NCBI RefSeq assembly: GCF_000003605.2
Contig: NW_003134838.1
Location: 217,728-248,679, forward strand
Origin: Saccoglossus kowalevskii
Taxonomy: Eukaryota; Hemichordata; Enteropneusta; Harrimaniidae
Length of the DNA stretch: 30,952 bases
Direction of reading: 5' to 3'
Notes under the pieces: model-generated
Told to the model about the DNA's origin: nothing
The model's input: the letters and a program-made list of their open reading frames with translations, nothing else
Databases searched by the model: none
Program-made: the position numbers and the translations under genes
Part shown: positions 1-10,900 of the stretch, in pieces
Position numbering within the stretch: the first letter of the stretch is position 1
Layout: every line of letters starts with the position of its first letter

Positions 1-18
1 AAATTTTGTTCTGTGTAG

Positions 19-202
19 TACTGTAAAATCTGTATTAGAAACCGCGGCTACTATTAAAATGGTACAATGCAACAGATGCGGCTTCTATTAGAGCATCTAC
101 ACATATGAGAAATGATGAATTTTTGGTTCTCAATTGTTTAAAAAGAATGGGTGCGACTTTTATTAGGAATACCGCTTCTAATACAGTTTTTACGGTTCTG
201 TT
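19..202 (+). repeat. Short inverted-repeat (MITE-like) element, copy 1
   Basis: About 184 bp, closely similar along its length to 11827-12016. Both copies begin TACTGTAAAATCTGTATTAG and end with a degenerate reverse complement (TTCTAATACAG then TTTTTACGG here). The TTCTATTAG/TTCTAATA motif recurs inside in both orientations. There is no coding capacity. The family name and transposition mechanism are not identified; MITE-like is inferred from size and terminal inverted repeats. Confidence 0.7.
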
Positions 203-1820
203 ATTTTTTGCAGATTGTAAAGTTTAATCTGCTTCGATCATTGTAAATAGTACTATTAGAAGTAATCAGGGTGCCCTATAGAACTATTCATCATGTTCTG
301 CATAATGTGGCTATATCTATGTCAATTTGTTTATTTAATCTGTTTTATGATAGTTCATTATATCACATACAAGTTGTAGAAATAAATAAATAACCTGTAT
401 GTTGTTTTACATGGTATCAAACCACAGATGTCACAACGCATTATTGTGCTTGACATGTTTAGATGCACAAAACATGTCTTTAATGCATTGTTCATTTCTA
501 TGAAATTTGAATGTGTGATGTGCACGCTTTGAGTGCAAAAAGTCAATTCTTGATGCCATTCACAAAATAAAACTACATAATTACTGTTTTGTCCACAATC
601 TGCAGGCAAATGAAAATGAAATCTATTTGATCCAAAAAAACAATGAAAAATGCATAAATATTGCAAAAAATTATACTGGGATATAATTAATTCACAAATC
701 CTAAAAATTTCTTGAAGTTGTTAGTTAGTAAAATTTACATATCATATGACTAAAATATGCATGACCATCATCTGCATGACAGAGCTCAAACTGGATTATA
801 GCTAAAATCTTGTCGTAGGGCTACCATTGTTCTAAATTACCGGTAACAATAAACAATTAGAGATTAACACCAAATTTATACATTATTTACAAATCGATGT
901 TAAACCAATCTGTTTTATAAAACAGGTGTCTTTTACTAATATCAAGCAATGACTGCTATACAAACAACTGATGGATTCCCAATTTTAAAAATGCTAGGAT
1001 AATGTACATTTCAATGTGATGGTCGATCAGGCTGCCTATATATGTTAATTAAGTAATTACATTGTAAATATTGAAATGGCATACATTTATTATTTTTGGA
1101 TTATAAAATCCAATGCTATGTATTTTGTCTCACTTTGGCAATTGACAATGCTTGTATTTCGGTGATGTGCACAGGTACGATTGTACTAAATAAATAATTT
1201 ATTCCTGTTTTTTTGTCTCTTTATTACAACAGCTGTGTATCACGAGAATGTGTCATTGTGTCAACTTATTGTAGTTGTCATTGCAGCTTTTCTGTTTTGA
1301 ATAAATCATATGCTTTTAAAAAAAAACAGGTATCTTGAATAGGCTAGCAGTTTACGCAACTTCACCATTAAAAACACTAGGGGAGGTAGATTTGGTAAAA
1401 ATTAGCGCTAACAATATTTTAGGGTTTACAGTACCATCCAGCGTTGGTTTTCAAATTTGAGTGCCCAATTTTTGCCCCCTGTGATTTAGTAACCAGTTAG
1501 TATAGGGGTGTTGATAGGAAATTTGACATGGTGACTTTCTCTGCAATATCAATATAGCATGGGTTATTAATTTATTCACCTTTCACCTTGTATTGACATG
1601 AAATTAAATTATTCGATGTAATCAATTATTTTTTTTTCTGTATGTGCAAATTGCAAGTGCTAGTGACGACACATAGTGCATTTTGCCACAGAAGTCATAT
1701 TCATGTTTGGGACTACATGACAGGGCTGTATGGCCATCTCTCTGTCAAATGGCAATTTGTAATGCGCTATCCTGGCGTCAACCAGGCCCGGTCGAACACA
1801 AACACCTGTAATCAGTATTT
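203..1820. other. AT-rich non-coding stretch, no gene recognised
   Basis: Only short ORFs of unremarkable composition occur here, including a 102-codon minus-strand frame at 358-666 with no recognisable domain. AATAAA-type hexamers occur near 1188-1200 and 1300, so the 3' end of an unseen upstream gene is possible but unsupported. Confidence 0.5.
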
Positions 1821-1825
1821 AGATC

Positions 1826-2250
1826 GGGGGGGGGGGGGGGGGTTACTCACCATTTCACCATTTTTATCTGAAAAGGGGTATGTTATTTTACCCTGTCTGT
1901 CTGAAAAGGGGTATCCTTTTTCATTATTTCTGTCTGAAAAGGGGGCCATATATTCCAAAGACTGTCTCTAGAGCTTAAGTGTTCCAACAATCGGGAGAAT
2001 GAAGCTGATTTTCTCTTTCTGTAACTTCATTTCAATAGTCGAAGTCCCTGAAGTCCATCCCCGGGAGTCCACCTGCTTTTCCCTTGGTAACTTGTATGCT
2101 TACTGTCTGGAAAGGGCTGTCAAATATCCACAGTTTGTCTGAAAAGGAGTAGGCAATTTGAGTTTATTTTTGTCTGATAAGGGGTAGGGGTTTCAAACAA
2201 CCAGCTACACATCCCTGTCAGTATTTTTTGCAAGTACCCCCCCTCCCCCG
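1826..2250. repeat. Element bounded by poly-G and poly-C tracts, with six TGTCTGAAAAGGGG-type repeats
   Basis: A run of 17 G occupies 1826-1842 and a C-rich run (7 C, T, 5 C) occupies 2237-2249. Between them lie six copies of the motif TGTCTGAAAAGGGGTA with small variations, starting near 1866, 1898, 1931, 2104, 2136 and 2171. Spacing within each group of three is 32-35 bp. No open frame of note. The opposed G and C tracts look like crude inverted ends of a single inserted element. The family is not recognised. Confidence 0.55.
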
Positions 2251-2410
2251 GGATTTAGATATACGCTACAAAGTTGAGCTTAGAATGAGTGTTGATACAA
2301 TCATAATAGTATTTTTGTTTTCAATTCGTCGTATTTGATTTTTTATTAGTATAGATTACTGGTATGAACTGGTTTCTCCTGCAATGTCTCGACAGTCCTA
2401 CACAAAAACG

Positions 2411-2500
2411 AACGAGTTTACCAGTCGTCCTGTAGAGGGCGACATTACAAGTATTCCTGACCGTATATTGAATAATTGTACAATTTCATCAACTAAAAAA
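2411..2500 (+). repeat. Dispersed repeat fragment (GTAGAGGG type), copy 1
   Basis: The block around TGTAGAGGGCGACATTAC, followed about 30-50 bp later by TAATTGTACAATTTC, resembles 3645-3762 in the same order and orientation. Similarity is moderate, so these are old, diverged copies. Confidence 0.4.
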
Positions 2501-4630
2501 ATTGAACTTTGCCCATTTATTCCCAGGATATCCGCATCAGAAGTTTCTTGCCAATAGCCAAACTTTTCCGAGCAGTTCCGGTGATTCGGTTGTGATTAAT
2601 TGGATTTCAAGCATCGTTCAAGCACGGTTGCTGGGCGTTTCGGGCCTGGTGAATAAAAGACGTTACGACCCTAAACATATTGGCACTGATATAAATTACA
2701 TTCGTATGTGCGACTCTTGCATTGTACTAAAATATAAGTGTTAATTCCATGAAGTCTGAAAAAATGTCCTACAAAAGACAAACAAAGCGATATGAGGTGA
2801 ACAACAAAGCCAAACGTTCGTTATGCGTTAACACGAGATATGATCACTGACGTATACCAGGGTCGTAACGAACAACCTGTTTTGGACCGTAACGTCTATA
2901 TTTACTAGAACCGAAACTTCTAGAAATTTCGGCTGAGAAAAAAAACTATGTTCAAAACATATGGTTATATTTAATAATTGTCAGAAACTACAATTACCAA
3001 CTACCACTTGCTATATACTATAAGTATCAAGGACATGGAGTGCATTTCAGACTTATCTTTTATAATATAGTGTATAGTGCACCTTGTTGATCGAACAGTG
3101 AATCCCTAGTCCGAATGGTTTGGTAGTCCTCTGAAACTCGAAATTTATCCGTGTAACCAAATTTCTTCCGGCGTTGTTTAGTTTTAATTTTATATTTATA
3201 TGTTAATGAATTTTACGATAACTGGTTTGGGAGATACTTCGGAGACGAAATAATGTTCCCTTCGGACAGGTTTGATTCTCTGTTATATTCTGGGAACTAA
3301 TAATTTATGTCATCTTAACTGTCCTTTTAATATGCAGTCTCGTTGAGCATTCATTCAAGAGGGATTCTCATTTGTGTTGGTACCTTCTCTAAATTTATTA
3401 CTTTCATCATCCGGGCCATATATTTTATCAATCCAATTGCCATCTTACCTTTCAATTGTTTCATTTCGTTAATTAATGTGGGTGGGTACATTGTATACAA
3501 AATATGAGCAATGATTCACCAAATGTGGCAAATTATATATTAATTGTATCTCAAATATGTAAATACAATATTTGCAAAAATTCCTTTACCCCATCCATAT
3601 TTTGAACGAGGAAGTGTTATCACACATGCACATTCACACAAATGAATGAGTTAACCATTCTCTCGGTAGAGGGAGACATCACTTTTATCGTCACATTCTG
3701 TGATACTATTTTGAAATTGGTTAAAAATTACAGAATAATTTGTACAATTCCTCTAAAACTGAATTAAATTTACCTGGCTTTTAGTCCCCTCTCCAGAAAC
3801 AACAAACATCACAAAATTACGTCAGACTTAGTGTCGAGCCTAGTCTGCACCCGGATCTTCGAGTTGGTCAAACCGCTGTAGACTGGTGGTGGTGTCGGGT
3901 TCCAAGTCTATTCTAAACATGCACTCCCTGTATCATGAGCAAATTCGCACACACCGGACCGAGGAAAGCACCGCAATATTGTTTCCGAAAATCCAAAAAC
4001 TAAAGAAAAAATTCCACCATCTTCCCTTTTTTAATAATCGACCTCTAAAATCAAGTTTTACTTGTGTTGATACACTTTTCATTTTGTCAATTTTCATAGA
4101 TTAATTTGAATACACAACTTTTTAAATTGCTTAAAACAGAGTAACCAAAAATACTAACACCGTCAACATTATAGAAATACAAAATGATTCGAAATCTCCA
4201 ACAGTATTTAGATTCCTCCATACTCATAAAAGTAATGAGCATGTGTCCTGTACCTTTGAAAGCAAAAACTAAATAAAATTGGGCTTAGTATGCAGCACTG
4301 GCAAAGAAATCGTCAAAATAATTTGAAACAAAGGAGAAATACAAAGCACGTTTTCACCAATATCTACACTTTATTATTGAATGATTTGTCATATCAAACG
4401 CTTTTGAGAATCAAAAAAAACATACCACCATTGGTTCTCTGAGATATGAGTTTTCACCCGTGAAAACGAACGAAATACTAATCACCATGATGTTATGGGT
4501 TTTCGCCGCCTGTTCTAGTTATCCCATGTCAGTAAAAAAATGCGATAACCGTGTAAAAAATTCAAGCATTTATCGAAATCGGAAAAAAATCATAATACCA
4601 CAGAATTATTCATAGAGTGAGACCTATAAC
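2501..4630. other. Upstream intergenic DNA, no gene recognised
   Basis: Short ORFs at 2502-2744 and 3886-4104 have no recognisable domain, no clear splice context and no supporting repeats of coding pattern. The second half is strongly AT-rich. It contains the repeat fragment at 3645-3762. Confidence 0.45.
3645..3762 (+). repeat. Dispersed repeat fragment (GTAGAGGG type), copy 2
   Basis: Partner of 2411-2500: AATGAGTTAACC..., GGTAGAGGGAGACATCAC, then AATAATTTGTACAATTCC. Same order and strand, with the spacer expanded. Confidence 0.4.
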
Positions 4631-4640
4631 AAGCAAATTT

Positions 4641-4661
4641 AGGTCATGACCTTTGAGGTCA
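4641..4661 (+). promoter_or_regulatory. Cluster of three AGGTCA-type half-sites upstream of the TMED start
   Basis: The sequence shows AGGTCATGACCT (4641-4652, a gapless palindrome) and TGACCT-TTG-AGGTCA (4647-4661, everted repeat with 3-bp spacer), sharing one half-site. AGGTCA is the known core recognised by many nuclear receptors, and the gapless palindrome equals the classic thyroid-receptor test element. It lies about 165-185 bp before the ATG. Function here is inferred from position and motif only. Confidence 0.45.
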
Positions 4662-4700
4662 ACATCCGGGTATCTTTCTCACCTGCCACGTTGCGTTCAC

Positions 4701-4709
4701 CGCCATTTT
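4701..4709 (-). promoter_or_regulatory. YY1-like site in the TMED 5' region
   Basis: CGCCATTTT is the reverse complement of AAAATGGCG, the YY1 core. YY1 sites commonly sit just downstream of transcription starts of housekeeping genes. This one is 116 bp before the ATG, which suits a short 5' UTR. The surrounding 4.67-5.07 kb is richer in CpG than its flanks, and no TATA box is evident. Confidence 0.4.
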
Positions 4710-4824
4710 GAATGGAAAACACCGGTGGAAATTGATTCGTGTGAATGGTTTACGAGATTGATCATCGTATATGATTCGAGTTGTGCTCTTTGGTATTGCG
4801 TGATCGGGGCAAACGTAGTAGACA

Positions 4825-4977
4825 ATGCTTAGGAATTGCAGTATTTGTTTATTGGTACTGCTGCTTGCGTTTGCCTTCTCGCGAGCAGTCGAGCTGACAT
4901 TCGAGTTGCCAGACAATGCAAGACAGTGTTTTCACGAAGAAATAGACGAAGGTGTCAAAGTCAGATTAGAATTCCAG
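4825..4977 (+). CDS. TMED7: TMED exon 1 (signal peptide and start of GOLD domain)
   Basis: 51 codons from ATG to CAG, followed by a GTAAGT donor at 4978-4983; intron phase 0. Ends ...KVRLEFQ, the same point in the protein where exon 2 resumes VVTGG (V-[IV]-TGG in the family). Confidence 0.95.
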
Positions 4978-7900
4978 GTAAGTCTGTCCTGTTCCAACGT
5001 GTGTACAACTCCACCAAGAGAACCACGTGTCGCGCTACGTGTCCTTGGTGACGACGGACACAGTGTCGATTGCCGTATTATTGTTCAACACAGCTGTTCA
5101 GATTTAGTGTCTTGATTGCAGCAGCGTCCTCGATTTGCATACCCTATTACTACAATACAATAGTAATGTCAGAAGAGGTTATTCATTTTCTAGAATTTCC
5201 GCAAATAGATCTTTTATCACTACTCCATATCCCAAGTCTGCATGACCAGTCGAGCACTGTTTATGTTCATTCAAACATACTCCTGGACTATCCCGCATGT
5301 CTCGGCAAATTTAGCAGTGAGCACATCAATGATTTAGCTGAGCATTACCTCCATGAGCTGAGCAACTCACCATTTTCTCAAAATCAAATTAAATGTTTGC
5401 ACACTCTGTTTTCTCACCGGACATGAGATATTCGCCTCATGATGGATATTTTGTATCGGGTTTATCTAACAGAAATGTTTGGAAATACAAGTAACAGTTA
5501 CCAGTAATAAAAATGAAATAAAAATTCAAACCTGTTTTCATATTAAACATTTCAGGATACTATATCCATTACAAGAGGAACAAAATACAAGTACTTCATG
5601 TTTCTGCCTCAAGTCCCACACCCATGAGTAATTGTTTCATCTTTTCTGGCTTGATGGAATATTGTTGCCCCACATATATATTTCATTGTGAGAATTATAA
5701 AATTTTGCAAATTGAATGAAATTGAAGGGAAATGTTGCTCTACGTCTAGACACAAATAGTAGTTCTGGAGCCCAGAACAAGTAGAATTGTCATTCGGAAA
5801 ACTGAATAGTAACTCGCTTGCTTCAATGGGCAGTAGTAAATATATAGACTAGAGTCAACGTCAAACCCTGTGTTCAAATAATAACATTCATGATGTTAAT
5901 ATTATTTAATTTTCATTTATTTTTCCAATAGCTAAATGCACAAAATTAAAACCTGGTGAATAATCAAATTTAAACAATTGTACTGTTTTCTCCAAAACAC
6001 AGAGGATACTGTATTTCTTCTTCTGTTTTATTCGCACACCTAAAAAATTAAAGCTTACATATAAAGCAAATATCAGGAAAACTGCTCTACTTATGATAAG
6101 TGATACCTTATTCAGCTAAACATGCATAAGATTTCATTCTAACTGACTGACTGACTGACTGACTGTTCTAACTGCAAATTTAGATGCTCTGTGTAGTGAA
6201 ATTATAGTGTATAGTGTACACAGTCTTAACTAAGTTGCTGGTACGTGTATGTGGCAAATATTAACCCATAACTCCTAGAACAAGAACAACAATGCCTGCT
6301 TAAAATTCACAATCAAAAGGTATCCATAATTATGCATTGTTCCAAATATAATGTACTATATTATATGGGAGATGCTATTATTGTGGTAGCATTTATAGTA
6401 AAGGGATTTACAGTAAATTGTCATAATGCTGAGTTTTAACAATACTATAAGTCATACGTTGAGACTGTGCACCCAATGGATGTTATACAGAGATATAACG
6501 TTAATACAGACTAACAGTGCATACATACCAAAATCAGTCAGGAGTACGCAGGCAATGTGTTAATGCAAAAATATGATCTAAAGATGCAACAATGATTGGA
6601 GTAACACAAAAAAGTATGTATAAATGCTAAAAACATACAGACAAAAATGAACGGCGAACTGACTGATTTAGGTACATGTGTCATTATCCCAAACATGTCG
6701 ATTCAAAAATTGGAAAGACTAATTGAACAAAGTGATAGACACTCAATGGCAATCTTTGCTTTGTCTTTTGATATTACAATTATATTAATTCTGTGATGTT
6801 ATGACTGTAGATTGTTGTCTAAATTGTGATCCTGTGATTTTGTTCATGTTGGAGGACATGGAAATAAAACACAGAATGTACCCCTGGTATTCTCTTGGAG
6901 CCTTTTGAATAGCATGTATCAAAATCCTTGCCTGAACGCTCTGGCACAAGTCGAAAATATACTTGTTTCACTTTCTTGTCCATGTTTTTTTCACTTTCAA
7001 TACATTTTTAATTTTTCCCCTAGACTTTTTACTCAATATAGTGAAAAATATCCTGTACATTGTACATGTTGTCCTTATCACTTAGAATAGGATTGTAGAT
7101 ACAAATGTACCAAGGATTTAGTCATCTCAAAATTAACTCGGGGGAAATGAAAACTACATGTGGCATGAGGCATTTTCTTATTATTCACCATATTTTGGGT
7201 GTACATGTACAACAACAAATTTAACTGAACGCTTTGTAAAAAAATTTGCTGATGTCCAGTGAGCATCTGAATCACTGAGATGCACAAGTAATTAGTACCA
7301 GGCTCTGTATAGCTTACTTATCAAATCCTTGCAGTGAGTCTGATATACTACGAAATTAACAAAGCAACATAGTCTAATTGACAACTTGGATTTTAAATAA
7401 ACATGGAGTTCTTTATGTTCACAAGACCCCTATTGTAGGAAATTCCATTAATACGGTAAAATGTCTTTTTTGTGTAATACCGCACACTGATTAGATCTTG
7501 TTAGTGTACAATAGTTTACTTTTACTTTTAGCAAGCATTTATGAATCACTGAATACTGATCTCAGCACGCACAAACTGAACATCCTTTGAGATGGAGACA
7601 AGACACCTGCCAATCAGTTTTAGTACTAGCAGTTATTCAGTCCCCAGTTTGTGTTTACTAGTTCGCTAATATGCCTCTCCAAAATTTGTGCTTTTGAATT
7701 ATCAGTGGAATTATCATTAGTATTGTTGTTATATAATATACAAGCAGCATTTGTTTACTCGAAAGCTTGAGCCGAGTTTGCTATAAATAAACCCTCGGGT
7801 TGAACTCCAATAGGACTGACCCCTGACATGACCTCAGACCGACTAAATAAGAAACCGCAGTCAAGGGAGCTTTTCCAGCTCTGCTCTAAATCAGAACCAA

Positions 7901-10900
7901 CTTCGGCCAAAACCAAATAAACAAAATGAGATAATCTTCTGTTAATTGACAAACACATGTAGTAGTAGTAGTTGTTCTGTTTCATAAAATGCTGTGTAAA
8001 CCTTAGTAAATGTGTTTATTATTATATGTACAAAGGAAAACAACACGTACATGTGCACAATTTACTGGTACATGTACAAGGCAGTGCCATATTTACACTA
8101 TTACTAGTGCATACACTTGTATGACTGAGGTGTTACTCTTACATTTTGTGCACTTCTATTAGAGTAAATACTGTATTATCAAAATCAGTTGCTATATTAT
8201 TTATTTACCTTGAATTGTAAACCTCCAACACATCTCTCGCACCCAAGGTTGTTGTGGTGGTCGTGGTGGTATTAGAGGTATTGGAGGTTGATTGGGGTGG
8301 TCACTGTCTTTTGTTTGATCATTGATGTTTTAGCTGGTGTGAATTTTTTGCTAAAAGAGCATTTGGGGTGTTTTGTATGGAATTTATTTTTACCAATCTT
8401 TGACAAGTTGAATGTAAAATATAGGAATTAAGGTATATTCACGGGATTATATTTTCACTGAGACATCCTTAATAAATGAAGAATATTTTCACTCTAGTAT
8501 TCATACTTGCATGTATTATATTAACCAAATTTTTAGACATGTATATCCTACATATCAATGCTTTTCTGAGTAATAAGGCTGTTTTTTTTTCAGCGGGGTA
8601 GTAAATATGATAATTTTGAAAAAAAAACAATGAATGGCAAACATTTTCTAATCACATCATAATGTCATTTTTGCTAAATCATCTTAAGATTTCGTAAATT
8701 TTGAAAGAGTCTTGATTTACCCAATCCTAAAAACTAAGTCAGACCAATCGGAGGGCTGTTCTTTTGACAGGTTTGTTGACCAATCAAATTCTTCCTTGTA
8801 AAATATGCTTTGACTCAACTGCAGTTTATACCTTGACAAATGACAGAGCTTGAACAATGTAATATATATCCCAGTAATTTGATTGGTTCTTGCAACTGGT
8901 GACATCATTGATGACAATCTCAACATGTACTAGGCCAGCACACTGTGACATCATTTTTTTCACCTTTCTGCTCAAGTATTCAACAAAATGTCATGCAGTC
9001 ATCAACATTGTTGGCGTGCTTGCGATCGTTTGCCCGGTTTTTGGCCATCTTGAATGAATGTAAACTTGTATGTATGCATGCTCCAACCATCAAATCCTGT
9101 GACGTCACTGAAACTTTCATTAATATTAATAGCATGGGAACCCTTGTTTATTTATTTTGTGGTAATCCGGCTTTCACCATTTATTCACTCCCATATTTAA
9201 TTTTACTAAAAAAACACCGAAAAAATAAACAAGAGACTGTATGCAAGTCTACGCTAAACATTGTCTTCAAATAAACTGATGGTTACTTATCTTCTCTTTA
9301 CCAGGTTGTGACAGGTGGTCGTTATGATGTAGATGCTATTGTAGAATCTCCCCAAGGAGGCATTTTGTACAAAGAAACCAAGAAACAATATGACAGTTTT
9401 ACTTGGAAAACAGACAGAAAAGGAGTTTATAAATTCTGTTTTAGTAATGAATTTTCAACTTTTGCACATAAAGTTGTGTATTTTGATTTTATGGTCGGTG
9501 ATGACGATCTTCTTTCAAATGAAGTGGGAAAACATGCAACTGCATTAACATTGGTAAGTGCATTGTTCAAAGGAAAAGTCAAACCAAACAACATAATGAC
9601 CCCTCAAGAAAAAGCTCCACAAATGTAGGAGAATGCAATTTACAGTTTTTTTTTTTACACTTTTCATTCTCTCGATATCCAACCGTTCATCAGTACTATG
9701 TAGTCAGCCATCTTGATTCTCAAGCAAAGGATTATGGGTAAAAAACTGTAAATTGCGTGTTCTTACATTTGTCGAGCTCTTTTATCTGGGAGGATTATGT
9801 TGTTAGCCTTGTCTTCTCACTGGACGAAATAAGTCTCCAATCTACCAACTTTTTAGTTTCACTGTTGACTTTGTCGAATGGAGCTTATCATATGAGTGAT
9901 TGTCTGTCCTTGTCCATCGGCGGCATCAACTTTTTACTTTTCCAACTGCTACAAGCCATATTGCTTTGATAATTAGTTTATATGTACAATTCCCTACTTT
10001 TGGTGAATATTTTTGAAAATTTTTGAAAAAATGTAATATTCTTGACTTGTTAAAAATAGCAAGTCTGATTGCTTTGATATTATACATTGTACATATAGGT
10101 ACTGCAGGTGGACCTCTCTTAGATTTTTCTTATTTTGTGATGATTTCTTTGAATTGAAATGTGCATTGCTATCAGCGGAGCTATGTTGGCCGAAAGTCTG
10201 CTTGTTAGTCCCCGTTCGGACGAAGTGCGTCAGTCTGTCCAGAGTCATATTTCAGAATCCACTAGACCGATTCCGTTCATTTTTTGCATTTGTCTAGTAC
10301 CTTATGTGGGACATATGCACATGCAGTGGTTTAGCGATTCGATTCAAAATGGCAGACTGGCAGCCATCTTGTTTTTTGAAAATGTTGTATTTTGGTCATG
10401 CTTTGTCAGTTGTCATTCAAACTTGGTACATAGATTATACATGTTAGAATACATGTCCATGACGATTTATTTCGCAGTTGGATCAAAGATGGTCGACTGG
10501 CAGGCATCTTGTTTTTTTTTTATGCGGTATCTTGGAAGTGCTCTGTCAGTTTTCATTCAAATTTGGCACATACATGTACTTTATACATGTTAGGATGCAT
10601 GTCCATGACAATTTGATTGACAGCCATCTGACTTTTTGGCCTTACTACTATATTTCCACAATTTATGTACTATTTTCATTCGTATTTGGCTCATACATCA
10701 TACATATCAGTGTGTTTCATAATCAGATCAAAGATGACCGAATAACGGCTGTTTTTATTTTTGCCCATATTACTACTACACAGAACACATGTTTTGATGT
10801 AAATAAACAATCTGTTGTATACGCCACTTGGAACTCAAGTTTCAAGGACACGCACGCGACAACCCCTCTGCTTTAATATGACAAGCACAAAGAGAACTTA

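Larger units (their letters stand above)
4978..9304 (+). other. TMED intron 1
   Basis: 4.3 kb from GTAAGT to CTTTACCAG. Mostly unique AT-rich sequence. Contains an (ACTG)6 microsatellite (6142-6165), a G/T-rich stretch near 8247-8300, a fold-back pair near 8779-8889 and a TGACGTCA at 9100-9107. Short frames at 5070-5426, 7755-7985 (minus) and 8945-9274 have no recognisable domain. Confidence 0.85.

Noticed and set aside
4659..4916. Minus-strand 85-codon frame across the TMED start
   Set aside because: It is antisense to the signal-peptide exon and promoter, with no recognisable domain.
5070..5426. 118-codon frame after TMED exon 1
   Set aside because: It begins in the intron beyond a strong GTAAGT donor and resembles no known protein; exon 2 of TMED joins cleanly without it.
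9100..9107. TGACGTCA, a perfect CRE, in TMED intron 1
   Set aside because: An 8-bp palindrome can occur by chance in this much sequence, and no other regulatory signature surrounds it.
10159..10593. 144-codon open frame on the + strand
   Set aside because: It lies wholly inside a dispersed repeat with internal ~139-bp periodicity, and its sequence follows the repeat units rather than any protein family.
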